A stretch of 34,007 bases of DNA from JACKLD01 sp049297695 (GCA_049297695.1 JBAQUT010000053.1:1-34007); one strand, 5' to 3'; positions 16,507-25,929 are shown, numbered from the stretch's first letter. Program-made: numbers and translations. The notes: generated from the letters alone by a model not told the origin.

Positions 16507-19500
16507 CTACATCCCCAGCCAGCCGCCAAATACGTCGTCGGCGGAATCATCCACCACACCATTTTCCGCCAAAACAAGGGGCGGTAAGGCCGTAAAGGGG
16601 TTGAGTGCGGTGGAGGCTTGGGCGGGCAGGTTGAGTGTGGTGGCCAGCGGTGCGCCGCTCATGGCGGCGGGCGTGGCGTAAAAATCGTCCACCAGCGGCA
16701 GGTTCATGCTGGCAAAATAGTGGGGGCCGCCGTTAAAGTGGCTGAAGGTAATCAGCCGCGCGGCATCGCGCCCGACCATCCCTTGGATGCTGCCGTTGAG
16801 AAGGGTGCGGGCGCTGGTGAGGTTGAGGGTGTTGGCGGCGTACACTTCGCCGCTGATGAGGCCGTCGGCTTCCAGGTTCACATCCCGACCCGTGTAACGC
16901 CCCACCAAATCGCGCGAGGTGGCCACGTAAATGCCGTTGGTAACATTCAAGCCAGGGCTGAAGCCAAAGTCGGCCAGCCCGTTGATGCGGTTTTGGTAGT
17001 AGTTTTCGGCGTACAGGCCGTAATCGAAGGTGATGTTCTCGGTGCTCTCCACCGTGATGCTGCCCACCCGCGTGGTGGCGCCCACGGGGCCGTTGAACAG
17101 GATGTTGCCTTGGCTACCAGCGCGCAACGTCAGGTGGTAAGGCCCATCCACGGTATCGTTGAACGTGATGGTGCCGTTGCCGCCGCTGGTATCAATGGCC
17201 CCGTTGCCGCCAAGGTTGACGGCGTTGTTGTAGGTGATATCGCCGTACCCGATGGTGAGCAGGTTGTTCAGGTTGGTTTCGCCCGTGTAAGTTTGGGCAC
17301 CTGTGGTGGTGATGGGGCTGGTAAGGTTGATGATTTGGGCTGCAATGGTCATGTTGGTGAGCGCGCTGGTGTTGCCCAAGGGGGCGTTGATGAACACCTC
17401 GCCCAAGCCCGCGTCCAAGTTCATGGCGTAGGGACCATTCAGGGCTTGGTTGATGAAAATATCGCCCCCATCGGTGGTGATGAAAATATCCCCCACCAGG
17501 TTGGCGGCGGTGTTCAGGCTAATATCGCCCCCGCCGCTGGAGAGGAAGCCGGCCAAGCCTTGGTCGGCCGTGATGGTTTGGGCGCCTGTGGTGTAAATGT
17601 TCCCCAAAATCTGGGCTACCGAGGCATCAATGGTGAGGGTAGCCAGTTTGCCCGTGGTGGTGTTCCCCACCTGGTACAAGGTTACGAGATTTCCGTAAAT
17701 CAATAAATCCACGCCGCTGGTGGTAGCCAAAATCTGGTTGGTGGTTCCCATGGCCACGTTGGTGCGGGTGGTTCCGTCGCGGCCGTACACGTTGGTATCG
17801 CCGCCCAGCAAAATCCGCTGTACGGGGCTGAAGGTAAGCCCGGAGTCGGCTTCAATGTTGCCCCCGCCGTAAATAAAATCGCGCCCGCTGGAGATAGTGA
17901 GGGCATTCACATCCATGTTGCCCGTCATATCAATATCCCCGCTGCCCGCTACCAGCGTCACGTTATGGTCTCCCGTGATGGCACCAGTGTGGGTAAGGGT
18001 ATCCCCGCTTCCGCCGCCGCTGGTGAGCGTGGTGTTGGCGGCCAGAGTTGTGGCTCCGGTTACGGTCAGGTCATCGCCTGCCGTCAGGTTGCCGTTCAGG
18101 GTGGTATCCCCTGTGATGGTAAGGTTGGTGCCTGCAGTCAAGGTGTCGTTCACGGTGTTATCGCCCACCAAGCTAAGGGCAGCCGAGGATGTGAGGGCGG
18201 CGTTGACGGTGTTGTTTCCGGTCAGCATCATGGCGCCAACCGAGGTGAGAACGGCATCCAAAATGTTGTCGCCCGTCATGCTTAAGGTGCCGGCGGCGGT
18301 GATGGTATTCAGCACGTGGGTATCGCCTGTGAGGGTTATATCATCCGCTGCCAACGCTTGGTTGAAGGTGAGCGTGGTGGCGTTTACCACCAAGTCGCCT
18401 GTTTGGTTCAGGGCGTTGGCCACAAAATCGCCCGTGGTGGTAAAGGTAAGGTCAGTGAGTGGGGTTATGCCGCCCAGCGAACTCCCCACGGTGATATCCG
18501 CCGCACCGGTGTTGACGGTAAGGCTGTAGGGGCCGTTCAACGTGCTGTTGATATCAAACGCGCCGCCCGCCGTGGTGATGGTGCTGTTGGCGGTGAGGGT
18601 GGTGGTACCGTTCAGGGTAACGGCATCGCCCGTGGTGGTCAGCGTGGTGCCTAAGTTGGTAGGCCCGTTGTAGGTTTGGGTGCCGCCCGTGCTGATGGCC
18701 CGCGCCACGTTGCTGGCCGTGCTGGCAGTAAGGGTAAGGGTGTTCACGCCGCTGATAGGGCCTGTGGTAAGGGTTCCGCCGCTCATGGCGATGTTAAAGG
18801 CGCCGGTGAGGGTGTTGCCGCTGTCCATGGTGATGTTGGCCGTACCGGCATCCCACGCGCTGTTGGCGGTGAGGGTAATGCCGTTTAGCCCTGTAAAGTC
18901 CATAGCGCCTGTGGTGGTGAGGTTTCCTCCCAGCGTGAGGGCATCGCCCCCCGCAAAGGCAAAGGCGCCGATGGTAGCGTCATCCGCCAACAAAATATCG
19001 CCGCTGGTGCCTGCATTGAGGGTAAGGGTGTGGGCGCCGCTGAGAAGGCCGTTGATCGAGATGTTGCCGTTGCCTGCGCTGGTGTTGATGGCGGCGGAGG
19101 TGGTGAGGGCGACATCCCCCGCGCTGAACACGCCGCCTGAGAGGGTGAGGGTGCTGCCGAGATTCAATGTACCGTAAGTTTGGTTGCCGCTGGTGGTTGC
19201 GTTGCCCGTGATGGTGCTGGCCCCGCTGTTGGTAATGCCGGAGAGGGGGGTAACGCCCCCCACCGCACCTTGCAAGCGCAACTGGCCTGTGCCTGTGCTG
19301 GCAATAAGCGGGCTGCTGCCGTTGAGCGTGCTGGCAAAGGTGGCATCCCCGCCTGTGGTGTTGATGTTGGCCGTGCCATTCATGGTAACGGGGCTGTTGA
19401 ACGTAAGGGCGCTGCCTGTGTGGGTGGTAACGCCTTGCAGGGTGGTGGCACCGGTGAAGGTTTGGGCGCCTGTGGTGGTGGCCCCACGGCTGGTGAGGGT

Positions 19501-21879
19501 TCCAGCTGTAACCGCCAAGCTGGCAAGGGGTGTTACCCCGCCCACAACGCCTTGAAAATCGGTAGCACCTGTACCGTTGATAATCAGGTTATGAGCCCCG
19601 TTGATGGTGTTGGCGGCCGTAATGGCCCCGCCTTGGAACGAGCTGTTGGCCGTGAGGGTGATGGGATTGTTGAACTGCAAATCTCCTCCGCTGCTGGTAA
19701 GCCCTGCGGCGATGTTGAGGGCTGGTGCCGTGTAGGTTTGGTTGCCTGTGGTGGTCACGTCATCCAAGCTGAGGGATGTGGCGCCGTTGGCGGTGACGGT
19801 GGTGAGAGGGGTTAAATTGCCCATCACGGGGAGAGTCAGAACATCTCCCGTGAGAGTCAGGGTGCGGGCACCGTTGATGCTGTTGCCGCTATCGAACGTA
19901 ATGTTGCTGGCCCCGCCGTTGGCGTTCAGCGTGGTGTTGGCGGTGAGGGTGAGGGCGGAAAGAGGAGTGAAATCCAACGCGCTGGCCACGGCCCATATGC
20001 CACCCAACGTGAGGTTGTTGCCGCTGATAAATTGAAGGTCATCCAGCGTCACGTTCCCACCCAACGTGATGTTGCCGGTGCCTGCGGTGAGGGCCAACAG
20101 CTCGGTAGCGCCTGTGACGGTACCGTTCAGGGCAATGGCTCCGCCGCTGCCCGTAGCAAGGCCAATGTCGGTTCCCAACGTGGTGTTTCCGTTCACCGTA
20201 ATGGCGCCACCGTTGGTGGTGATGTTGCGGTTCATGTTCACCACGCCTGTACCGCCCGTGGTGGTCAGGTTGATATCCCCGCCGCTGCCGCCAGCCGTGT
20301 TGAGGGTGCCGAGCAAAATGGTCACGCCGTTCAGGGTTAAATCCGCGCCAACGGTATCGATTGTATCTCCCGTATCCATGCTGAAACTGCCGCTGCCATC
20401 GGCGTCACTATCCGCCATAAAGTTCACGTTGCCCGTGCTGGCCAAGCTGAGGGTGTCGTCGGTAAGATTGGCCACAGTGAAATTGTTGGTGGCGCGTAAA
20501 TCAATGTTGGTGCCTGCGCTCAAAACCTCCAAAGCTTGCTCGGAAATGGCAAAATCCACCAAACCGCCATCAGCGCCCAGCACGGTGCCATCGGCAACCT
20601 CGGCATCGTCGGCATCTGGCCCGCCATCGGTGATGACGATGTTGGTGGGGTCAAACAGCAAGGTGCCCGTGTGGCCGTGGGCGGCGGTGGTATCGGCGTG
20701 GCCGTTGAAAGCTAAGCCTTGCACGCCTGAAATTTCTAGAAATCCCCCATCCCCACCTTGGGCTCCGCCACGGGCTTGGTTGGTGCCGGCAAAACGGGTG
20801 GTGCCGTTGGCCCACACGGTAACTTCGCCACCCTTGCCGTTCTGGGTGGCGTTGGCGGAAAGCACAGCGCCACTGGCCACACGGGTATGCTGTGCTGTGG
20901 GCAAGCCCGTTGCGCCATGGGCCAAACCACCCACATGCACGGCGCCACCGCCGGCCGGGCCATCGGCGGCAAGACGTGCCCCTGTTTGCACATCCACAAA
21001 CTGCCCCACCACATCCACCACGCCGCCCGTGGCGTTGGGGGTGGTGCCGTCGGCCGTAACTGTGCCTGCTACTTGCGTCATCTGCGTAGGGGCGCTGCCC
21101 AGCACGATATGGCCGTTCACGGTTTCAAAACTGTTGGCTTCAATCAGGCCCGAGGTGTTCACCACGTTAGCCAGCGCAGCCTCGGTGGCTTGGGTGGTAA
21201 GGGCCACAGTGCCACCGTTGGCGGAAAGGCTGCCCGTGTTGGCCACGTGGGCTGCAAACCCCATGGGGTTGGGGGATAAGGTGAGAAGGTTGTCGCCCAC
21301 GGGGTCTACCGTAAAGGCCCCAGCCCCTGCCAACGCCACGGTGCCTTGGGGGGCATGGATGTTGCCCGTGTTCTCCACCGTTGGAGCGGCCAACACGGCG
21401 TAACCGTGGGGGGCGATGGTGAGGATTCCGTGGTTGGTAACGTTGCCTTGCCCGCCTGAGAAGGCCATGGGCCCACCCGCCATAAAGGCGCTATCGGTAA
21501 GGGTGGCCGTGCTGGCCAAAAGGCTGCCCACGTTGACCTGTGCCCCCGCCCCGAACATGATGCCTTGGGGGTTGAGCAGGTACACGCTGCCGTTGCTGCC
21601 AAGACTGCCCAAAATACTGCTGGCGCTGCCGCCCACCACGCGATTGAGAGAGATACTTCCGGCATTCGGTAAGGCAAAATACACACTTTCGCCCGTGCCG
21701 ATGTTGAAGGCATCCCAGTTGAGTATGGCGCGGTTGGTGTTTTGGGTGATGGTCAGCGTACTGGCATCGGGTTGGGAGAGGGTAGCCTGCCCCGCTACCA
21801 CTTGAGCCTGTTGGGGCAACGCCCATGCAAGCCCCGTGGGGAGAACGCTTGCCAGCATCAGGGCGCGCCATAAACTCAT
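16507..21879 (-). CDS. Two-partner secretion exoprotein (filamentous haemagglutinin-like TpsA)
   Basis: A 1790-residue secreted surface protein. A signal peptide (MSLWRALMLASVLPTGLAWA) leads into the TPS domain at about residues 22-260. That domain has ILNWDAFNIGTGESVYF, SISLNRVVGGSASSILGSL and NPQGIMFGAGAQVNVGSLLA, as in haemagglutinin-activity domains recognised by the TpsB pore. From about residue 400 onward the protein is a long series of degenerate beta-helix repeats rich in Gly, Thr, Asn and Ala (patterns such as GNLTAGDDLTVTGATTL), fitting a fibrous right-handed beta-helix. No cysteine-rich or CDI-type toxin end is seen; the C-terminus (DDVFGGWLGM) is short and acidic. The start overlaps the tpsB stop by ATGA. 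The likely role is adhesion or surface interaction. Confidence 0.9.
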   Translation of the reverse strand: MSLWRALMLASVLPTGLAWALPQQAQVVAGQATLSQPDASTLTITQNTNRAILNWDAFNIGTGESVYFALPNAGSISLNRVVGGSASSILGSLGSNGSVYLLNPQGIMFGAGAQVNVGSLLASTATLTDSAFMAGGPMAFSGGQGNVTNHGILTIAPHGYAVLAAPTVENTGNIHAPQGTVALAGAGAFTVDPVGDNLLTLSPNPMGFAAHVANTGSLSANGGTVALTTQATEAALANVVNTSGLIEANSFETVNGHIVLGSAPTQMTQVAGTVTADGTTPNATGGVVDVVGQFVDVQTGARLAADGPAGGGAVHVGGLAHGATGLPTAQHTRVASGAVLSANATQNGKGGEVTVWANGTTRFAGTNQARGGAQGGDGGFLEISGVQGLAFNGHADTTAAHGHTGTLLFDPTNIVITDGGPDADDAEVADGTVLGADGGLVDFAISEQALEVLSAGTNIDLRATNNFTVANLTDDTLSLASTGNVNFMADSDADGSGSFSMDTGDTIDTVGADLTLNGVTILLGTLNTAGGSGGDINLTTTGGTGVVNMNRNITTNGGAITVNGNTTLGTDIGLATGSGGAIALNGTVTGATELLALTAGTGNITLGGNVTLDDLQFISGNNLTLGGIWAVASALDFTPLSALTLTANTTLNANGGASNITFDSGNSINGARTLTLTGDVLTLPVMGNLTPLTTVTANGATSLSLDDVTTTGNQTYTAPALNIAAGLTSSGGDLQFNNPITLTANSSFQGGAITAANTINGAHNLIINGTGATDFQGVVGGVTPLASLAVTAGTLTSRGATTTGAQTFTGATTLQGVTTHTGSALTFNSPVTMNGTANINTTGGDATFASTLNGSSPLIASTGTGQLRLQGAVGGVTPLSGITNSGASTITGNATTSGNQTYGTLNLGSTLTLSGGVFSAGDVALTTSAAINTSAGNGNISINGLLSGAHTLTLNAGTSGDILLADDATIGAFAFAGGDALTLGGNLTTTGAMDFTGLNGITLTANSAWDAGTANITMDSGNTLTGAFNIAMSGGTLTTGPISGVNTLTLTASTASNVARAISTGGTQTYNGPTNLGTTLTTTGDAVTLNGTTTLTANSTITTAGGAFDINSTLNGPYSLTVNTGAADITVGSSLGGITPLTDLTFTTTGDFVANALNQTGDLVVNATTLTFNQALAADDITLTGDTHVLNTITAAGTLSMTGDNILDAVLTSVGAMMLTGNNTVNAALTSSAALSLVGDNTVNDTLTAGTNLTITGDTTLNGNLTAGDDLTVTGATTLAANTTLTSGGGSGDTLTHTGAITGDHNVTLVAGSGDIDMTGNMDVNALTISSGRDFIYGGGNIEADSGLTFSPVQRILLGGDTNVYGRDGTTRTNVAMGTTNQILATTSGVDLLIYGNLVTLYQVGNTTTGKLATLTIDASVAQILGNIYTTGAQTITADQGLAGFLSSGGGDISLNTAANLVGDIFITTDGGDIFINQALNGPYAMNLDAGLGEVFINAPLGNTSALTNMTIAAQIINLTSPITTTGAQTYTGETNLNNLLTIGYGDITYNNAVNLGGNGAIDTSGGNGTITFNDTVDGPYHLTLRAGSQGNILFNGPVGATTRVGSITVESTENITFDYGLYAENYYQNRINGLADFGFSPGLNVTNGIYVATSRDLVGRYTGRDVNLEADGLISGEVYAANTLNLTSARTLLNGSIQGMVGRDAARLITFSHFNGGPHYFASMNLPLVDDFYATPAAMSGAPLATTLNLPAQASTALNPFTALPPLVLAENGVVDDSADDVFGGWLGM

Positions 21880-23621
21880 GAGGCAGGTTTCCCTTTCCGC
21901 AAGGCGCCCAGCGTTTCAAAATCCACCTTGCTGTTCAGGCGGAAGTAAATGGTAGCATTGTCGTTGTTGGTGCTTTGCACCTCGCGCGTGGTGGGTTTGA
22001 CCATCATCACTTCGGCGTTCAGGTTGGGGCTGAATTGCAAACGCACGCCCATACCCACGCTGGCCAAGGTTTTGGCGGTGTTGTCTTCCAGCACGTCGCG
22101 GTCTTTGTTCCAAACAGCCCCGTAATCGTAAAAACCAAACAACTGCCAGGCATCCAGCCACGGCCACGCGGGGGTAAAGGTGGCCTGAAGCTCCGCCTTG
22201 GCGGCAAGGCCGTGCTCGCCCGTCAGTTCGTTGCTATCGTATCCGCGCCCAAAACCGGTGGGGCCGCCCAAGCCAAATTCATCGCCCGCCAACAGGGCGT
22301 GGGTGCTGTATTGGCCGCTGCCCGAGAGTACAAGATTCCACACCTCGTTCAAACGTTGCAAACGGCTGACATCCACGTTGGCTTTGGTGAAATCCACCCC
22401 TGTACCCCGCAATCGGCTGGAACCCAAACTGTTGCGGGCGGTGCCACCCAAAAGGTCGAGCCCTTGGGAGAGTTTGGCATCCATCGTGGTGAACCCTTGC
22501 AAGTCGTCCAGCGTGGTAGTGCGGGTGCCAAGGCGCAGGGTGCGGGTGTGGTCGGCGCTGAGTTGCAGGCCGCTGCTGGTGCTGTCGGCATCGGCCCAAT
22601 CCAGCGTGCCATACACATCCCACGCCAAGGCGCGGGTGCGGTGCAGGTTTTGGGTGAGGGTAAGGCCTGCGCCGAAGGTACGGCTGTTGATATCCAAATC
22701 TTCCAGCGTCCATTCGGGCCGTGAAATGCCTTTGCTGAGGTTGAGCGATGCCGTGGTGCCCAAGCTGTTGAGAGGCAAACTGTACGTACTATCCACCAAG
22801 GTTAAATCACTACCGTTGGGGTCTTGCAGGGCTTGCACGGCCAGCGTATCGCCCCACGGTGCAAGCACGTTATGAACGGTAGCACCCATCTCAAATCGGT
22901 TGGGGCCAATGTAGCGGGTGCCGTGGTTGTTGAAACCCAACGATACATCGCCTTGGGTGTCGTGAAGGTTCAGGGTTAAAATGGCTCCACCAGGTGTCTC
23001 GGCCGGCGAGAGGGTGCCTTGGGCGGTGATGCCCGGAAGGGTGTTCAGTTGCAGCAGCGCCGTTTCAACATCCTTGCTGGTGGGGGTGGATTTGGCTTTG
23101 AGGCGGGCGACAATGCTGCGCACCAGCGCGTTGGCTTGAACATGCTCGGCGCCGTTCACACGGATATCATCCACCCGACCTTCCACAACGTGGATGAGCA
23201 AACGGCCGTTTTCAAACTGCTGCGGGGGCAAATTGGCCCGGCCCAAAAAATAGCCTTGGGCACGGTAGGTGTGGGTAATGTTGGCCACCACGGCATCAAT
23301 CGCCGCAAGGCTGGTTTCTTGGCCAGAAATGGGTTCCAACAGTTTCCCCAACGTCTCGGCGGGCAGCAAGGTTGCGCCTTGGATTTCAACCCCTGTGAGT
23401 GTAACCCGCGCATCTTCTTTATCCTGGTTGGGAGTGGGAGGAGGTAACGTTGGAAGAGTGAGGCTGATATCTCGCGGTGCAGGAAGGGCTTGGGTGCGCA
23501 ACACATCGTGCAGGCGTTGCAGGTTGGCGGGGCCGGGCAAAGGCGTGCTGGCAACAGCAAAGCTGGGCAGGGCTGCCAAAACACTTAAAAAGCCTACGTG
23601 CCACAGCGGGTGGGGCTTCAT
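21876..23621 (-). CDS. Two-partner secretion outer-membrane transporter (ShlB/FhaC-type TpsB)
   Basis: A 581-residue outer-membrane pore that exports its partner TpsA. The signal peptide probably ends after Ala24 (FAVA/S). A proline-rich linker is followed by the POTRA_2 domain at about residues 73-148 (VTLTGVEIQGATLLPAETL, then YRAQGYFLGRANLPPQQFENG). A second POTRA-like stretch lies near 149-225, and a 16-stranded barrel of the ShlB family follows, with the conserved GFGRGYDSNELTGEHGLAAK block near 450-470 and GMGVRLQFSPNL near the end. GAGG lies just before the ATG. It is the first gene of the tps operon and overlaps tpsA by four bases. A region of stacked inverted repeats lies upstream. 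Confidence 0.93.
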   Translation of the reverse strand: MKPHPLWHVGFLSVLAALPSFAVASTPLPGPANLQRLHDVLRTQALPAPRDISLTLPTLPPPTPNQDKEDARVTLTGVEIQGATLLPAETLGKLLEPISGQETSLAAIDAVVANITHTYRAQGYFLGRANLPPQQFENGRLLIHVVEGRVDDIRVNGAEHVQANALVRSIVARLKAKSTPTSKDVETALLQLNTLPGITAQGTLSPAETPGGAILTLNLHDTQGDVSLGFNNHGTRYIGPNRFEMGATVHNVLAPWGDTLAVQALQDPNGSDLTLVDSTYSLPLNSLGTTASLNLSKGISRPEWTLEDLDINSRTFGAGLTLTQNLHRTRALAWDVYGTLDWADADSTSSGLQLSADHTRTLRLGTRTTTLDDLQGFTTMDAKLSQGLDLLGGTARNSLGSSRLRGTGVDFTKANVDVSRLQRLNEVWNLVLSGSGQYSTHALLAGDEFGLGGPTGFGRGYDSNELTGEHGLAAKAELQATFTPAWPWLDAWQLFGFYDYGAVWNKDRDVLEDNTAKTLASVGMGVRLQFSPNLNAEVMMVKPTTREVQSTNNDNATIYFRLNSKVDFETLGALRKGKPAS

Positions 23622-23735
23622 GCCGCCTCTTTCTTGTTAGCGGTTAACCTACCATACCTTATGCCAAAAGCGTGCCAGATTGCCTTGGGTTTGGGCGGTT
23701 GTGGTGAAGGGGTGTTGTATGGAATGGTAGCCACG

Positions 23736-23865
23736 TTTCAACAGGCAGATATGGGATGAGAAAAAAGGGTGCGTGCAGACCGAGCACCGTAAGCGTACAT
23801 ACTGCGTACGTGCGGAGCGGAGGGCAAACGCAACCCTTTTTATCGCCCAAAGATGCCTGTTGAAA
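23736..23865. repeat. 130-bp imperfect palindrome between tpsB and the mutarotase gene
   Basis: Perfect 12-base ends TTTCAACAGGCA (23736-23747) and TGCCTGTTGAAA (23854-23865) enclose further complementary blocks: AAAAAGGGT near 23762 and ACCCTTTTT near 23833, and GCACCGTAAGC near 23784 against GCGTACGTGC near 23804. The whole can fold as one long hairpin. It could be a MITE-like insertion, a leader RNA or an insulator between the divergent genes. Confidence 0.65.
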
Positions 23866-23888
23866 AAAAGCCCTCAGGGGAGAGGGCT
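23863..23888 (-). terminator. Terminator-like hairpin on the tps strand, upstream of tpsB
   Basis: On the minus strand AGCCCTC / GAGGGCT (7-bp stem, 23869-23875 with 23882-23888) is followed directly by a run of seven T. The gene upstream on this strand is not visible, so this may attenuate the tpsBA leader or end a small RNA (inference). Confidence 0.5.
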
Positions 23889-23892
23889 AAAG

Positions 23893-23926
23893 TCGGCGCC
23901 AAGGGGTGGGGGGGAGGAGGCGCCGA
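23893..23926. repeat. 8-bp inverted repeat TCGGCGCC / GGCGCCGA
   Basis: Perfect arms at 23893-23900 and 23919-23926 flank an 18-base purine-rich loop. It lies about 100 bases before the mutarotase start and beside the other hairpins of this divergent region. An operator or RNA hairpin is possible; no regulator can be named. Confidence 0.4.
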
Positions 23927-24025
23927 TGCCCAACCCTAACCCGCTGGGATTTCAACACGCAAGAGGATGTTGTGGCGGTAGGGTGACGTGGTGTGTTGAA
24001 TATGTTACAAAAGGGAATGACACAG

Positions 24026-24820
24026 ATGTTTTCCCATCCTTTTGTTGGCCCCCTCGTAAGCCTTGAATGTGGCGCACACGTGGCGGATATCGCTGTGCTT
24101 GGCGCCCACGTGGTGAGGTGGGAGCATGAGGGGAAGAACATGCTGTGGTGTGCTTCGCAACGGCTTGAGGGTAAACCGTACCGCGGGGGTATCCCCGTAT
24201 GTTGGCCGTGGTTTGGGCCGCACCCCACCGATGCCATCCAACCCGCCCATGGTACCGCCCGACGGCGGGAATGGAATGTGGTGGATGTTGGCGCATCTCA
24301 AGCCTGTTTCAGGTTGCAAGAGGGGGATGTGGAGGCTGTTTATAGTATCAAACTTACGATGGAAGGGTTGGAGTTAGTATTAACTACAACCAATCAGGGA
24401 TCCACGCCGCACACCGTCTCAGCTGCGTTGCACACCTATCTGGCGGTGGACAATGTTGCCAAAGTGCGGATAGAGGGTTTGGAAGGTACACATTACATCG
24501 ACCAGTTGGACAACGATACGATGAAACCCCAACACGGCCCCGTAACCTTTGCGGGCGAGGTGGACCGTGTGTATCAAGCGGGTAAAGCCATAGTGCGGGA
24601 AGGAACCCGTGGGGTGATGGTGGACAGTTTGGGCGCCAGCGCCAGCACCGTGGTGTGGAACCCGTGGGTGGAAAAGTCTGCGCGCTTGGGCGATATGACG
24701 GCGGAGGATTACCGCCACATGGTATGTGTGGAGACGGCGTGGGCGATGAACGACGCTCGCGTGATAAAACCCAAGCAACAGGCAACGCTGAAGGCCGTGT
24801 TAACACCGATTAGCGTTTGA
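24026..24820 (+). CDS. D-hexose-6-phosphate mutarotase (YeaD-like aldose epimerase)
   Basis: A 264-residue cytosolic aldose-1-epimerase-fold enzyme of the YeaD type, which interconverts alpha and beta anomers of hexose 6-phosphates such as glucose 6-phosphate. Diagnostic motifs: YRGGIPVCWPWFGPHP near residue 55, the AHGTARRREW catalytic His/Arg segment near 76, SAALHTYLAV near 135, VVWNPW near 211 and VCVETA near 234. ATG 24026 is chosen because AAGGGA lies nine bases upstream; in-frame GTG 23993 and ATGs 24002 and 24017 are less well placed. The stop overlaps the converging transporter gene by 11 bases. Confidence 0.88.
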   Translation: MFSHPFVGPLVSLECGAHVADIAVLGAHVVRWEHEGKNMLWCASQRLEGKPYRGGIPVCWPWFGPHPTDAIQPAHGTARRREWNVVDVGASQACFRLQEGDVEAVYSIKLTMEGLELVLTTTNQGSTPHTVSAALHTYLAVDNVAKVRIEGLEGTHYIDQLDNDTMKPQHGPVTFAGEVDRVYQAGKAIVREGTRGVMVDSLGASASTVVWNPWVEKSARLGDMTAEDYRHMVCVETAWAMNDARVIKPKQQATLKAVLTPISV

Positions 24821-25250
24821 TATATTTGGCGGCTAAAATGCCCAACACCATGGCGGCTACAAAGGCGTATCCATCCGCCGTGGGGTGCATCAGGTTAGCT
24901 AGCGCGGGACCGGGGCAAGTACCCGCCAACCCCCATCCGATGCCAAACAGCGCCGCGCCGACAATCAAGGGTTTATCCAACTGAGTGGCGGTGGGGATGC
25001 TGAACTTGGGTTCAAACAAGGGTTTGGAACGCCCCCATACCAGCCGAAACCCCACAAACGTGGTGAGCACAGCGCCGCCCATCACAAACGCCAGCGTGGC
25101 GTCCCATGTGCCATTCCAGAGGGCTGCAACATCTAAAAACGCTAAAACCTTGGCGGGGTTGGTCATGCCCGAAACCACCAAACCTGACCCAAACAAAACG
25201 CCTGAAAACCCGATGCCAAGCCATGCGCCAATGCTGTTTTTAAAGCCCAT
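24810..25250 (-). CDS. YeeE/YedE family sulfur-compound transport protein, second half-size subunit
   Basis: A 146-residue membrane protein of the YeeE/YedE family, whose members take up thiosulfate or other sulfur compounds. Four hydrophobic segments are visible, with the family motifs GIGFSGVLFGSGLVVSGMTNP at the start (residues 12-32) and IGWGLAGTCPGPALANL near residue 104, whose Cys is thought to contact the sulfur substrate. The ATG at 25250 lies inside the end of the upstream partner gene (11-base overlap), so the two halves are coupled. The longer upstream open frame overlaps the partner and is rejected. Confidence 0.87.
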   Translation of the reverse strand: MGFKNSIGAWLGIGFSGVLFGSGLVVSGMTNPAKVLAFLDVAALWNGTWDATLAFVMGGAVLTTFVGFRLVWGRSKPLFEPKFSIPTATQLDKPLIVGAALFGIGWGLAGTCPGPALANLMHPTADGYAFVAAMVLGILAAKYIKR

Positions 25251-25650
25251 GGCGGATGACTCCCACGGTGAGTATGGCGCTGGCCATAAACACGGCCACG
25301 GCCACCATGCTACGGCCGGAAAGGCGGGCCAACCCACACACGCCATGCCCGCTGGTGCAGCCCGAGCCATACGTAGCCCCAAACCCCACTAAAAATGCTG
25401 CACCCAACATGTACAACCCTGTGCCGTATGGGGCTGCCAGATGAGTCTGGAAAATAGAACCCATGAACATCGCCCCAACCCAAAGGCCAAATACAAACAC
25501 AACCCGCCAGGCGACATCCCCACGGGTTGGAGGTAGCAACTCGCCGACAATGCCGCTTACGCCCGCAATACGACCTACCGTGAGCATCAATACTACAGCG
25601 GAAAGCCCTATCAGCATGCCACCTGCCAAACCGTACATCAATGTGTCCAT
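25240..25650 (-). CDS. YeeE/YedE family sulfur-compound transport protein, first half-size subunit
   Basis: A 136-residue membrane protein with four hydrophobic segments, matching the first half of full-length YeeE/YedE transporters. It has the GLAGGMLIGLSAVVLMLTVG opening and the signature GFGATYGSGCTSGHGVCGLA near residue 89, with conserved cysteines. Together with the downstream overlapping gene it supplies both halves of one transporter, a common arrangement in proteobacteria. No strong ribosome binding site is seen before the ATG. It is the last chromosomal gene before the integrative element, 50 bases from the left attachment repeat. Confidence 0.87.
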   Translation of the reverse strand: MDTLMYGLAGGMLIGLSAVVLMLTVGRIAGVSGIVGELLPPTRGDVAWRVVFVFGLWVGAMFMGSIFQTHLAAPYGTGLYMLGAAFLVGFGATYGSGCTSGHGVCGLARLSGRSMVAVAVFMASAILTVGVIRHGL

Positions 25651-25700
25651 GGTTGAATGTTAAGCCTGTTGGAGAGGGATGAAAAGGAGAAAAAGGAAGA

Positions 25701-25724
25701 ATAACTGGTGCGGTGGAGGGACTC
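25701..25724. repeat. Left attachment repeat (tRNA-Leu 3'-end remnant)
   Basis: ATAACTGGTG followed by CGGTGGAGGGACTC matches 33861-33885 at 24 of 25 positions, with one C missing. It contains the last 19 or so bases of the tRNA including CCA, read on the minus strand, plus five bases beyond. Confidence 0.88.
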
Positions 25725-25781
25725 ACATACGTCACATAAACCCATGTTATATATACATATATGCAATCCTTGTTTGCGTGA

Positions 25782-25800
25782 GTACCCAGAAAAGTACCCA
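25782..25800. promoter_or_regulatory. Left-end paired GTACCCA sites (candidate integrase arm sites)
   Basis: GTACCCAGAAAAGTACCCA holds two GTACCCA heptamers whose starts are 12 bases apart, 58 bases inside the left att repeat. The same arrangement occurs at 33732-33750 near the right end. Paired sites near both ends are typical of tyrosine integrase arm-binding sites (inference). Confidence 0.55.
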
Positions 25801-25929
25801 GTTAAAACGTTGCTTGCACCTATTTATCCACCCGCTGCCAGTATCGTCCAAGATGGCTTGACGGGCAAGAGGTTTCCCCACCATACTGCCCTTGGAAGCG
25901 TGATTGTTCACGCCTCTGGGGCTTCAAAA

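Noticed and set aside
16618..21403. Several long plus-strand open frames (up to 445 codons) opposite tpsA
   Set aside because: They are antisense shadows of a GC-rich repetitive gene; their Val/Ala/Pro-rich products have no domain and no ribosome binding sites. tpsA has a signal peptide, a TPS domain and coupling to tpsB.
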